From assembly GCF_900108275.1 (NCBI RefSeq), contig NZ_FNVD01000001.1:62001-126000 (forward strand): a DNA stretch of 64,000 nucleotides, given 5' to 3'. The position numbers and the translations under genes were made by a program. Under the pieces are notes generated by a model, which was not told the origin of the DNA, did no database searches, and saw nothing but the letters and a program-made list of their open reading frames with translations. The DNA is from Jhaorihella thermophila. Its GTDB lineage: Bacteria > Pseudomonadota > Alphaproteobacteria > Rhodobacterales > Rhodobacteraceae. Of this stretch, positions 41,401-49,849 are shown one piece after another. Position 1 is the first letter of the stretch. Each line of letters begins with the position of its first letter.

Positions 41401-41453
41401 GCGCATTTTTGTGGTTGCAAAGGCACGAATGCGCGATTAATGGATGCATTAAT
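41401..41453. promoter_or_regulatory. operator region between the lactonase and GntR genes
   Basis: Two dyads in a locally A/T-rich spacer: GCGCATT (41401-41407) with AATGCGC (41428-41434), and ATTAATG-GATG-CATTAAT (41436-41453), a perfect 7-bp palindrome with 4-bp centre. A partial third copy (CATTAATGTATTCATTA) overlaps its right side. These are the probable binding sites of the adjacent GntR regulator for both divergent units. Confidence 0.6.
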
Positions 41454-41496
41454 GTATTCATTATCGACAGGGCAGCACCTTGGCAATGCCCGGCGA

Positions 41497-42186
41497 ATGG
41501 TGGAGAGGGCCTTGGCCGCTACGGAAACAAGGGAAACCCGCGTGGGCGATGCGTACCGGCGGCTCAAGGCCGAAATCCGGGCCAACCGGCTGCCCCCCGG
41601 TTTCCAGGCGACCGAACCGGAAATCGCCGCCCGGATGGGCATGAGCCGCACTCCGGTGCGCGAGGCGCTGATCCAGCTGCAGGCCGAGGGACTGGTGGAG
41701 CTGATCCCCCGCCGGGGCGCGCGGGTGCTGCCGGTTTCGGTGGACGACATGCGCGAGATCTACGAGATCCTGACCGCGCTGGAGCCGGACGCCGCGGCGG
41801 GCGTGGCCGAACGCGGCGCCACGCGGGCGGAATTGGCGCCGCTGGTCAGGGCGACCGACGACATGGAGGCCGCGCTGGCCGCCGACGACCTGGAGGCCTG
41901 GGCCGAGGCGGACGACCGGTTTCACACCGCGCTGCTGGACCTGCACGGCAACCGGCGGATGCGGGACTTTGCCGCGCAGCTCTACGATCAGGCGCACCGG
42001 GCGCGGATGGTGACGTTGCGGCTGCGCGAACGGCCGGTGCGCTCGACCCGCGAACATCGCGAAATGCTGGAACGGCTGCGCGCGGGCGATGCCAAGGGCG
42101 CGCGGCGAGTGTTCCGCGCCCATCGCAAGCGGGCGGCGCGCGAGTTGCTGGAGATCCTGCGGAGCATGGGCCAGCCGCAGCTGTGA
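41497..42186 (+). CDS. GntR-family (FadR/FCD subfamily) transcriptional regulator
   Basis: A 229-residue regulator: winged HTH at about 15-80 (FQATEPEIAARMGMSRTPVR, then EALIQLQAEGLVEL) and a C-terminal helical FCD effector domain (about 90-220; FHTALLDLHGNRRM; STREHREMLERLRAGD). FCD regulators bind small carboxylic acids, fitting control of sugar-acid catabolism. I chose the ATG at 41497; a TTG 15 nt downstream, with GGAGAGG before it, is an alternative. It is the first gene of a closely spaced eight-gene run on the plus strand. Confidence 0.9.
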   Translation: MVERALAATETRETRVGDAYRRLKAEIRANRLPPGFQATEPEIAARMGMSRTPVREALIQLQAEGLVELIPRRGARVLPVSVDDMREIYEILTALEPDAAAGVAERGATRAELAPLVRATDDMEAALAADDLEAWAEADDRFHTALLDLHGNRRMRDFAAQLYDQAHRARMVTLRLRERPVRSTREHREMLERLRAGDAKGARRVFRAHRKRAARELLEILRSMGQPQL

Positions 42187-42208
42187 CGCTGGCCGGAAAG
42201 GGGAGGAA

Positions 42209-43309
42209 ATGGCGGAAACCGCAAGGATCGCGCTGATCCGGGGAGACGGGATCGGGGTGGACGTGGCCGGTGCGGCGGTGGCCGTGGCCGAGGCGGCAGT
42301 GGCGGCCGAAGGCGGCTGCGTCTTGCGCTGGGAAGAGATCCACGCCGGCGCCGGGTATTTCCGCGACACCGGACACGACATCGAACCGCGCGGCGAAGAG
42401 CGCGCCGGCGCGGCGGATGCGATCTTTCTGGGCGCGATCGGCCTGCCGGCGGTAAGGCACGCGGACGGCACCGAGATCTCGCCGCATCTGCGCCTGCGTG
42501 ACCGGTTCGGGCTCTATGCCGGGGTGCGCCCGGTGCGGGCCTGGCCCAACGCGCCGCAACGGCTTGCCGATCCGCGCGCGGCCGGTATCGACCTGGTGAT
42601 CCTGCGCGAATCCACCGAAGGACTGTTCTATTCCGCCGCCGTGCATGGGCGCAGCCGGATCATCGGCGACGAAGAGGTGCGCGAAACCCTGCGCATCACC
42701 CGCGCGACCACCGAAAAGCTGCATGATTTCGGCTTTCGCCTCGCCCGCAAGCGGCGCGACCGCGGCCGACCGGGGCGGTTGACCTGCGTGGACAAGGCCA
42801 ACGTGTTCCCGTCCATGGCCTTCTTCCGAAAGATCTTCGACGAGATCGCCGCGCGCTATCCGGATGTGGAGGCCGGATACAACTATGTGGACGCGATGGC
42901 GCTGGATCTCGTGCGGCGCCCTTGGGACTTTGACGTGATGGTGACCGAAAACATGTTCGGCGACATCCTCAGCGATCTGGCCGGCGGGCTGGTGGGCGGC
43001 ATGGGGCTTGCCGCCTGCGCCGAGATCGGGGACGAAACCGGCCTGTTTCAGCCCGCCCATGGCAGCGCGCCGGACATCATGGGGCAGGACAGGGCCAACC
43101 CGCTGGCGGCGATCCTCAGCGGCGCGATGATGCTGGACTATCTGGCCGACAAGTCCGGCAACGACCGTTTTGCCCGCGCCGCCGCGCGGGTCGAGCGCGC
43201 GGTCGAGGACGGCTTTGCCGCGAATGCGATCCGCCCGATGGAGTTTGGTGGCGACATGGGCACCCGGGCGGTGACGGCCGAGGTAATCGCACGGCTCGAG
43301 GGGGGCTGA
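42209..43309 (+). CDS. isocitrate/isopropylmalate dehydrogenase family protein (tartrate dehydrogenase-like)
   Basis: A 366-residue NAD-dependent beta-hydroxyacid oxidative decarboxylase family enzyme. Seen are LIRGDGIGVDV at the N-terminus, the substrate arginines in LRLRDRFGLYAGVRPVR, the TENMFGDILSDL metal-site stretch, and the NAD loop PAHGSAPDIMGQDRANP. The substrate is not isopropylmalate by context; a malate-, tartrate- or tetronate-like acid is expected in this operon. GGGAGGAA lies just before the start. The otnK gene begins 2 nt after the stop. Confidence 0.88.
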   Translation: MAETARIALIRGDGIGVDVAGAAVAVAEAAVAAEGGCVLRWEEIHAGAGYFRDTGHDIEPRGEERAGAADAIFLGAIGLPAVRHADGTEISPHLRLRDRFGLYAGVRPVRAWPNAPQRLADPRAAGIDLVILRESTEGLFYSAAVHGRSRIIGDEEVRETLRITRATTEKLHDFGFRLARKRRDRGRPGRLTCVDKANVFPSMAFFRKIFDEIAARYPDVEAGYNYVDAMALDLVRRPWDFDVMVTENMFGDILSDLAGGLVGGMGLAACAEIGDETGLFQPAHGSAPDIMGQDRANPLAAILSGAMMLDYLADKSGNDRFARAAARVERAVEDGFAANAIRPMEFGGDMGTRAVTAEVIARLEGG

Positions 43310-43310
43310 G

Positions 43311-44576
43311 ATGGCGGTTCTTCTGGGGGCCATCGCGGACGATTTCACCGGCGCGACGGATCTCGCCAACACGCTGGTCAATCAGGGCATGCGCGCGGTG
43401 CAGGTGATCGGCGTGCCCGATGCCGGAACGGATGTGGGCGATGCGCAGGCGGTGGTGGTGGCGCTCAAGTCCCGCACCGCACCGGTGGCGCAGGCGGTGG
43501 AGCAGTCGCTTGCGGCGCTGCGCTGGCTGCGCGGGCAGGGGGCGCGGCAGATCGTTCAGAAATACTGTTCGACCTTCGATTCCCGCGCAACCGGTAATAT
43601 CGGCCCTGTCGCGGATGCCCTTGCAGAGGCGCTGGGGGCGGATTTCGCCATCGTCTGCCCGGCCTTCCCGGCGAATGGGCGCACGGTCTATCAGGGTCAT
43701 CTGTTCGTGGGGGCCGACCTGCTGTCCGACAGCCCGATGAAGGACCATCCGCTGACGCCGATGCGCGATGCCAGCCTGATCCGGCTGCTGCAGGCGCAGA
43801 CGCCGCACAAGGTGGGGCTGATCCCGTGGCAGGTGGTGCGGCAGGGGGCGGGGGCGATCCGTGCCCGCGTCGATGCGCTACGGGCCGAGGGCGTGCGATA
43901 TGGCGTCGCGGACGCGCTGGACGAGGACGATCTGCGCCGCATCGGTCGGGCGGCGGCGGATCACGCGCTGGTCACCGGCGGGTCGGGGGTAGCGATGGGG
44001 CTGCCCGACAATTTCCGCAGCAAGGGCCTGTTGGGCGCGACCGGATCTCCGGCGATGCCGCGCGTGGCGGGCCGTGCCGTGGTGCTGGCGGGCAGCTGCT
44101 CGGCCGCAACCCGCGCGCAGATCGCCGCGGCGCCTGCCGGCTGGCCTCGCCGTCGGATCGACGTGAACCTCATCGCCGAGGATCGCGACGTCGCGGGCGA
44201 CCTCGCCGATTGGGCCGCGGCGCAACCGACGGACCGCCCGGTGCTGATCCATGCCTCGGCCGCCCCGGACGAGGTGGCGGAGACGCAGGCGAAATACGGC
44301 GTCGATCGTGCCGGCGCGATGGTGGAGGGCGTGATGGGCGCATTGGCGGTTCGGCTGCGCGATGCGGGGTTTGCCCGGATGGTCGTCGCGGGCGGGGAAA
44401 CCTCGGGCGCTGTGGTGTCGGCGCTGGGCGTCCGCGCCATGCGCATCGGTCCCGAGATCGCCCCCGGCGTGCCCTGGACCGAAAGCTTGGGGCGCCCGCC
44501 GCTGGCGCTGGCGCTGAAATCGGGGAATTTCGGGGGCAGGGATTTTCTTGCCAAGGCCTTCGAGGTGCTGGGATGA
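43311..44576 (+). CDS. otnK: four-carbon acid sugar kinase (3-oxo-tetronate kinase, DUF1537 family)
   Basis: A 421-residue kinase. The N-terminal substrate domain begins LGAIADDFTGATDLANTL, and the middle has QKYCSTFDSRATGNIGPVADAL. The C-terminal nucleotide-binding domain carries VVAGGETSGAVVSALGV and ends ALALKSGNFGGRDFL. In the established pathway it phosphorylates 3-oxo-tetronate at O4. Its stop overlaps the start of the otnC-like gene (ATGA), matching the functional pair. Confidence 0.93.
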   Translation: MAVLLGAIADDFTGATDLANTLVNQGMRAVQVIGVPDAGTDVGDAQAVVVALKSRTAPVAQAVEQSLAALRWLRGQGARQIVQKYCSTFDSRATGNIGPVADALAEALGADFAIVCPAFPANGRTVYQGHLFVGADLLSDSPMKDHPLTPMRDASLIRLLQAQTPHKVGLIPWQVVRQGAGAIRARVDALRAEGVRYGVADALDEDDLRRIGRAAADHALVTGGSGVAMGLPDNFRSKGLLGATGSPAMPRVAGRAVVLAGSCSAATRAQIAAAPAGWPRRRIDVNLIAEDRDVAGDLADWAAAQPTDRPVLIHASAAPDEVAETQAKYGVDRAGAMVEGVMGALAVRLRDAGFARMVVAGGETSGAVVSALGVRAMRIGPEIAPGVPWTESLGRPPLALALKSGNFGGRDFLAKAFEVLG

Positions 44577-45211
44577 GCGAAGCAAAGCTGAGAGAAGACA
44601 TCGTGCGCCTGGCCTGGTCGATCTATGACCGCGGACTGACCTTCGGCGCGTCGGGAAACATCTCGGTGCGGCTGGACGACGGCTGGCTGATGACGCCGAC
44701 GGGCACGACGATGGGGGATCTCGACCCCGCACGCCTGTCGCGGCTGGACGCGGACGGGGTCCATGTCGAAGGCGACCCGCTCACAAAGGAGGCGGTCCTG
44801 CATCTGGCCATGTATGACCGGCGCCCCCGCGCGGGCGCCGTGGTGCACCTGCATTCGACCCATTCGGTCGCGGTCAGCTGCCTGCACGACATCGACCCGT
44901 CGGACGTGCTGCCGCCTCTGACCGCCTGTTACGTCATGCGGGTGGGGTGGTTGCCGCTGGTGCCCTATTTCCCGCCCGGCGATGTCAACCTTGCCCGCGC
45001 CGTGGCCGAGATGGACGGCGACCACCATGCCGTTCTGCTGGCCAATCACGGCCCCGTGGTGGCGGGCAGGACTCTGCGCGATGCGGTGAATGCGACCGAG
45101 GAACTGGAGGAAACCGACCGGCTGTTCCTTGCGCTTCAGGGCATGAGGACGCGGCCGCTGTCGTCCGATCAGGCGGCCGAGATCCGCCGCCGCTTTCCCA
45201 CGGAGGTCTGA
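44573..45211 (+). CDS. otnC: 3-oxo-tetronate 4-phosphate decarboxylase (class II aldolase family)
   Basis: A 212-residue zinc enzyme of the fuculose-1-phosphate aldolase/AraD family. The motifs are SGNISVRL (27-34), the catalytic glutamate in TKEAVLHL (Glu73), the zinc ligands in HLHSTH (His92, His94) and ANHGPVV (His159). OtnC decarboxylates 3-oxo-tetronate 4-phosphate to dihydroxyacetone phosphate, feeding glycolysis. The 4-nt overlap with otnK supports the assignment. The MocA-family gene starts 2 nt after the stop. Confidence 0.9.
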   Translation: MSEAKLREDIVRLAWSIYDRGLTFGASGNISVRLDDGWLMTPTGTTMGDLDPARLSRLDADGVHVEGDPLTKEAVLHLAMYDRRPRAGAVVHLHSTHSVAVSCLHDIDPSDVLPPLTACYVMRVGWLPLVPYFPPGDVNLARAVAEMDGDHHAVLLANHGPVVAGRTLRDAVNATEELEETDRLFLALQGMRTRPLSSDQAAEIRRRFPTEV

Positions 45212-45212
45212 G

Positions 45213-46238
45213 GTGAAACCGCTGAAGGTCGCCGTAATCGGGCTGGGCTATTTCAGCCGTTTTCATCTGCAGGCATGGGCAGGGTTGGACGGGGTGGAGA
45301 TCATCGGCGTGACCGATCTGGACCCGTCGCGCATCCGCTGGGCGCGCGACACCTTTGGCGTGGCCGGGTTCGCGGATGCGGCGGACCTGCTGGCGCGGGC
45401 GCCCGACATCGTGGACATCGTGGCCCCGCCGCCCGCCCATGCGGAACTGGTTCGGATGGCCGTGAAACGGGGGCGCATCGTTATCTGCCAGAAACCCTTT
45501 TGCCGCGATCTGGCCGAGGCCGAGGCCGTCACTGCCGCCGCCGAGACCGCCGGCGCCGATCTGGTGATCCACGAAAACTTCCGCTTTCAGCCCTGGTATC
45601 GCACCTTGAAGGCGTTTCTGGACGCGGGCAGTCTGGGGCGTGTCTGGCAATGCCGGTTCGCGCTGCGCCCCGGCGACGGGCGGGGGCCGCGCGCCTATCT
45701 CGACCGCCAGCCCGCCTTTCGGACCATGCCGCGGCTCTTGATCCACGAAACCGGGGTGCATTTCATCGACCTGTTCCGCTGGCTCTTCGGCGAGATCGAG
45801 ACCGTCTATGCCGACCTGACCCGCCTGAACCCGGTAATCGCGGGCGAGGATGCGGGCGTGATGCTGCTGACCCATGCCGGCGGAGTGCGGTCGGAATTCG
45901 ACGGCAACCGGCTGGCCGACCACCCCACCGACAACCCGCGCCGGACCATGGGCGAGATGGTGGTCGAAGGCGAAGGCGGCGCCGTTCGGCTCGACGGGGC
46001 GGGGCGGCTGTGGCTCCGGCGGTTCGGGGAACGGCTCGAGAGCGAATTGCCGCTGATCGCGCCGGTGGACGATTCCAGTTTCGGCGGCGGCTGCGTCGCG
46101 GCGCTGATCGCCCATGTCGCGGCGGCGGTGCGCGGGCAGGGGGCGCTGGAAAACCGCGCCCGCGACTATCTGCCGGTGATCCGGGCAACGCATGCCGCCT
46201 ATCGGTCGGCCGAAACCGGCGCGCGGGTGGAACTGTAG
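45213..46238 (+). CDS. Gfo/Idh/MocA family oxidoreductase
   Basis: A 341-residue NAD(P)-dependent oxidoreductase. The Rossmann motif is VAVIGLGYFSRFH (5-17), the nucleotide-proximal loop CQKPF (about 91-95, with the conserved Lys-Pro), and the catalytic region is HETGVHFIDLFRWLFG (about 178). Substrates in this family are sugars, inositols and sugar acids. It starts with GTG at 45213, preceded by GGAGG. It lies inside the tetronate operon, so it may feed a second sugar or sugar acid into the route. Confidence 0.9.
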   Translation: MKPLKVAVIGLGYFSRFHLQAWAGLDGVEIIGVTDLDPSRIRWARDTFGVAGFADAADLLARAPDIVDIVAPPPAHAELVRMAVKRGRIVICQKPFCRDLAEAEAVTAAAETAGADLVIHENFRFQPWYRTLKAFLDAGSLGRVWQCRFALRPGDGRGPRAYLDRQPAFRTMPRLLIHETGVHFIDLFRWLFGEIETVYADLTRLNPVIAGEDAGVMLLTHAGGVRSEFDGNRLADHPTDNPRRTMGEMVVEGEGGAVRLDGAGRLWLRRFGERLESELPLIAPVDDSSFGGGCVAALIAHVAAAVRGQGALENRARDYLPVIRATHAAYRSAETGARVEL

Positions 46239-46250
46239 GGGGGGTAAACC

Positions 46251-46538
46251 ATGTATGCCGTCTGCGTCACCTTCCGCATCGCGCCGGGCCGGATGCACGA
46301 ATTCCTGCCGTTGATGCGCGAGCAGGCCCGTGCCTCGCTGGAGCGGGAATCCGGTTGCCATCAGTTCGACATCTGCGCCGATCCCGCCGACGGCGAGGCG
46401 GTGTTCCTGTATGAAATCTACGAAAACGAGGCGGCATTCCGCTTGCATCTGGACAGCGCTCATTTCAAGACTTTCGACGCGGCCGTGGCGGGCATGGTGA
46501 CGGAAAAGGAGGTCCGCACCTGGTACCGGCTCGACTGA
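46251..46538 (+). CDS. ABM-domain protein (quinol monooxygenase/LsrG-like)
   Basis: A 95-residue ferredoxin-like fold protein: YAVCVTFRIAPGRMHEFLPL, ESGCHQFDICADP, FLYEIYENEAAFRLHLDSAHF. ABM proteins of this size include quinol monooxygenases and LsrG, an isomerase acting on a phosphorylated pentanedione. An isomerase role would suit the apparent lack of OtnI in this operon, but that is speculation. It lies 12 nt after the MocA gene and 33 nt before the E1 gene. Confidence 0.85.
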   Translation: MYAVCVTFRIAPGRMHEFLPLMREQARASLERESGCHQFDICADPADGEAVFLYEIYENEAAFRLHLDSAHFKTFDAAVAGMVTEKEVRTWYRLD

Positions 46539-46571
46539 CGGGCGCGAACACATAGAAGCCGGGGGCAGGGG

Positions 46572-48764
46572 ATGGACCGCGCCGACATCGTTCACGACAA
46601 TTTCCTGCGCCGGGTGGCGGCGCGCGACCTGCCGCGTGGCAAGCCGCCCGCGCCGGGGCTGACGCCGACAGAGGCGGTGTCGCTATACCGCGCGCAGTGC
46701 CTCAGTCGCGCACTCGACCGCACCAGCCGGGCGATGCAGAAGGCGGGGACCGGGTTCTACACGATCGGCTCCAGCGGCCACGAAGGCATGGCCGCCGTTG
46801 CGCACGCGCTGCGGCCCGACGACATCGCCTTTCTGCATTACCGCGACGCGGCGTTCCAGATCGCGCGCGCCGGACAGGTGCCGGGGCAGACGATCGCGTG
46901 GGACATGCTGCTGTCCTTTGCCTGTTCGTCCGAAGACCCCACCAGTGGCGGACGGCACAAGGTGCTGGGGTCAAAGGCGCTGATGATCCCGCCCCAGACC
47001 TCGACCATCGCCAGCCACCTGCCCAAGGCGGTGGGCGCGGCGTATTCCATCGGCGCGGCACGGCGGCACCCGCCGGAACACCGCGCGCTGGCACAGGACG
47101 CGATCGCCGTCTGCACCTTCGGCGATGCCTCGCTGAACCATTCCACCGCGCAGGGGGCGATCAACACCGCTGGCTGGACCGCCTATCAGTCGATCCCGCT
47201 GCCCCTGCTGTTCGTGTGCGAGGACAACGGCATCGGCATCTCGGTGCCCACGCCGAAGGGCTGGGTTGCGGCGTCGATGCAACACCGGCCTGGGATCAAG
47301 TATTTCTCGGCCGACGGGCTCGACCTTTATGAAACTTATGCGGTTGCATGTGAGGCCGCCGACTGGGTCCGCCGCCGGCGCAAGCCTGCCTTTCTGCACC
47401 TGCGCATGGTGCGGCTCTATGGTCACGCGGGCGCGGACGTCCCCACCACCTACATGAGCCGCGCGCAGGTCGAGGCCGACGAGGCCAACGATCCGCTGTT
47501 GCATTCGGTGCGGCTGCTGGATCAGGCCGGGGCGCTGCCGCCCGACGAGGCGCTGGCGATCTATCGCGAGACCTGCGCCCGCACCGACCGCATCGCCGCC
47601 GAGGCGGTGACGCGCCCGCATCTGAAGACGACCGAGGAAGTGGTGGCAAGCCTGATCCCGCCCAAGCGCCCTTGCCGCCCCACCAACGGCCCCGAGCCAG
47701 AGGCCCGCGCCGCCTGTTTCGGCGCCGACCTCAAGGCGCAGGGGGAGCCTCAACCAATGTCGCGGCTCATCAACTGGGCGCTGACCGACCTGATGCTGGA
47801 GCATGGTGAAATCGTCTGCATGGGCGAGGATGTGGGCCGCAAGGGCGGGGTCTATGGCGTCACGCAGAAGCTGCAGGCGCGCTTCGGCCCCGACCGGGTG
47901 ATCGACACGCTGCTGGACGAACAATCCATCCTCGGCCTGGCCATCGGCTTGGCCCATAACGGGTTCATCCCCGTCCCCGAAATCCAGTTCCTGGCCTACC
48001 TGCACAATGCCGAGGACCAGATCCGGGGAGAGGCCGCGACGCTGCCATTTTTCTCGAACGGCCAGTTCGCCAACCCGATGGTCGTGCGCATCGCGGGGCT
48101 GGGCTATCAGCGTGGCTTTGGCGGGCATTTCCACAACGACAACTCGCTGGCGGTGCTGCGCGATATTCCGGGGATCATCATCGCCTGCCCCTCGACCGGG
48201 GCGGATGCGGCGCGGATGCTGCGCGAATGCGTGCGGCTGGCGCGCGAGGAGAACCGGGTCGTGGTTTTCCTGGAACCCATCGCGCTCTACCCCATGCGCG
48301 ACCTGCACGGGGCGGGCGACAACGGCTGGATGACCACCTATCCCGCGCCCGGCGAGAGGATCGCGCTGGGCGAGATCGGAGTGCATGGGGCGGGCCGCGA
48401 TCTGGCCATCGTGACTTACGGCAACGGGCATTACTTGTCGCGGCAGGCGCAGAAGGTGCTGGCCGACGGGCACGGCGTGGACGCCCGCGTGATCGATCTG
48501 CGCTGGCTGGCGCCGTTGCCCGAGGATGCGCTGCTGGAGGCCACCAAGGACTGCGGCGCGGTGCTGATCGTGGACGAATGCCGCCGCACCGGCAGCCAGT
48601 CCGAGGCGCTGATGACGCTGTTTGCCGAACGATCGGACCTGCCGGCGGCGCGGGTCGCGGCCGAGGACTGCTTCATCGCAACCGGCCCGGCCTATGCCGC
48701 GCCGCTGCCCTCGCGCGATCGCATCGTGGCGGCGGCGCTGGCGCTTGCGGAGGGCGGGAAATGA
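46572..48764 (+). CDS. fused alpha-beta E1 subunit of a branched-chain-type 2-oxoacid dehydrogenase
   Basis: A 730-residue thiamine diphosphate enzyme. The N-terminal half (about 30-360) is E1-alpha, with the ThDP/Mg motif as TFGDASLN ... CEDNGIGIS (GDA and DN in place of GDG and NN). The C-terminal half (about 395-725) is E1-beta (MGEDVGRKGGVYGVTQKL; TLLDEQSILGLAIGLAHNG; HFHNDNSLAVLRDIPGI; VDECRRTGSQSEA). It should decarboxylate a 2-oxo acid and pass the acyl group on. No E2 gene accompanies it; lpd (E3) is convergent 1.2 kb downstream, with the TCA cluster. The stop overlaps the acyltransferase start by 4 nt. Confidence 0.9.
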   Translation: MDRADIVHDNFLRRVAARDLPRGKPPAPGLTPTEAVSLYRAQCLSRALDRTSRAMQKAGTGFYTIGSSGHEGMAAVAHALRPDDIAFLHYRDAAFQIARAGQVPGQTIAWDMLLSFACSSEDPTSGGRHKVLGSKALMIPPQTSTIASHLPKAVGAAYSIGAARRHPPEHRALAQDAIAVCTFGDASLNHSTAQGAINTAGWTAYQSIPLPLLFVCEDNGIGISVPTPKGWVAASMQHRPGIKYFSADGLDLYETYAVACEAADWVRRRRKPAFLHLRMVRLYGHAGADVPTTYMSRAQVEADEANDPLLHSVRLLDQAGALPPDEALAIYRETCARTDRIAAEAVTRPHLKTTEEVVASLIPPKRPCRPTNGPEPEARAACFGADLKAQGEPQPMSRLINWALTDLMLEHGEIVCMGEDVGRKGGVYGVTQKLQARFGPDRVIDTLLDEQSILGLAIGLAHNGFIPVPEIQFLAYLHNAEDQIRGEAATLPFFSNGQFANPMVVRIAGLGYQRGFGGHFHNDNSLAVLRDIPGIIIACPSTGADAARMLRECVRLAREENRVVVFLEPIALYPMRDLHGAGDNGWMTTYPAPGERIALGEIGVHGAGRDLAIVTYGNGHYLSRQAQKVLADGHGVDARVIDLRWLAPLPEDALLEATKDCGAVLIVDECRRTGSQSEALMTLFAERSDLPAARVAAEDCFIATGPAYAAPLPSRDRIVAAALALAEGGK

Positions 48765-49795
48765 CCCGGACGGCGGTGCTGATCTGCCCCGGCCGGGGCA
48801 CCTACAACAAGGCCGAGCTGGGCTATCTCGCCCGCCACCATGCCGACAAGGCGGCGCTGCTGGCCGAGTTTGACGCGATCCGGGTGCAGGCCGGGCAGGA
48901 ACCCGTGACCGCGCTCGACGCCGCGCCGCGCTTCGACGGGCGCAAATACACGCGCGGCGACGTGGCCTCGGCTCTGATCTATGCCTGCACGCTGGCGGAC
49001 GCGCTGTCGCTGGCGGACGACATCGAGGTGGTCGCCGTCACCGGCAACTCGATGGGCTGGTATTCCGCGCTGGCCGTGGGCGGGGCGCTGAGCGCGTCCG
49101 ACGGCTTCCGCCTGTCGAACACCATGGGCACGCTGATGCAGGCGCACATGATCGGCGGGCAACTGGTTTATCCCTTCGTGGACGAGGACTGGCGCGCCGA
49201 TCCCGACCGCAAGGCCGAACTGCTGGCGCAGGTCTCGGAGATCGACGCGCGTGAGGGCCACGCTTTGGCGTTGTCGATCGACCTTGGGGGCATGCTGGTG
49301 CTGGCCGGCAACGAAGCGGGGCTGGCGGCGTTCGAATCCGCCGTCCCCGTGGCGCAGGGCCGTTTCCCCATGCGCCTGCCCAATCACGCCGCCTTTCACA
49401 CCGCGCTACAAGACCCGGTCGCGCAGGAGGGCCGCGCCCGCCTGCGCGAATTCCTCTTCGGCCAGCCAGCAAAGCCCCTGATCGACGGGCGCGGGGCGAT
49501 CTGGTGGCCGCATGCCACCGACACGCGCGCGCTGTGGGACTACACGCTGGGCCATCAGGTGGTGGAATCTTACGATTTCACCCGCGCCGTGCAGGTGGCT
49601 GCGCGGGAATTCGCCCCGGATCTGTTCATAGTCACCGGCCCCGGCGACACGCTGGGCGGCGCGGTGGCGCAGGCGCTCGTGCTGGATGGCTGGAAGGGAA
49701 TGCGAAGCAAGGCCGACTTCCTTCGCGTTCAGGACGAGACGCCCTTGCTCGTTGCGATGGGCCGCAAGGACCAGCGGGCGCAGATCAGCGGCTGA
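48761..49795 (+). CDS. FabD-like acyltransferase lacking the malonyl-binding arginine
   Basis: A 344-residue acyltransferase-fold protein. The nucleophile elbow is TGNSMGWYSAL (Ser97), and the catalytic histidine is in NHAAFHTALQ (His213), as in FabD Ser92 and His201. A gapless alignment from Ser97 puts Met122 where FabD has Arg117, which binds the malonyl carboxylate. The N-terminal PGQG becomes PGRG. A malonyl substrate is therefore unlikely. It is translationally coupled to the E1 fusion (ATGA), suggesting that it handles the acyl product. It is the last gene of the operon, followed by repeat copy C. Confidence 0.82.
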   Translation: MTRTAVLICPGRGTYNKAELGYLARHHADKAALLAEFDAIRVQAGQEPVTALDAAPRFDGRKYTRGDVASALIYACTLADALSLADDIEVVAVTGNSMGWYSALAVGGALSASDGFRLSNTMGTLMQAHMIGGQLVYPFVDEDWRADPDRKAELLAQVSEIDAREGHALALSIDLGGMLVLAGNEAGLAAFESAVPVAQGRFPMRLPNHAAFHTALQDPVAQEGRARLREFLFGQPAKPLIDGRGAIWWPHATDTRALWDYTLGHQVVESYDFTRAVQVAAREFAPDLFIVTGPGDTLGGAVAQALVLDGWKGMRSKADFLRVQDETPLLVAMGRKDQRAQISG

Positions 49796-49849
49796 GCGAG
49801 ACAGAACTCCGCCACATGCCCCGCCCACGCCCGCGGCATCGGTCCCGCG

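Noticed and set aside
39404-41440. A 678-codon plus-strand frame across denD and the lactonase gene, with RRPLAPV-like peptides from repeat copy B
   Set aside because: It runs antisense to two well-supported genes and through an intergenic repeat.
48761-49795. Genuine malonyl-CoA:ACP transacylase (fabD)
   Set aside because: The Arg117 equivalent is Met122 and the gene is far from other fatty-acid synthesis genes, so the housekeeping name is not justified.
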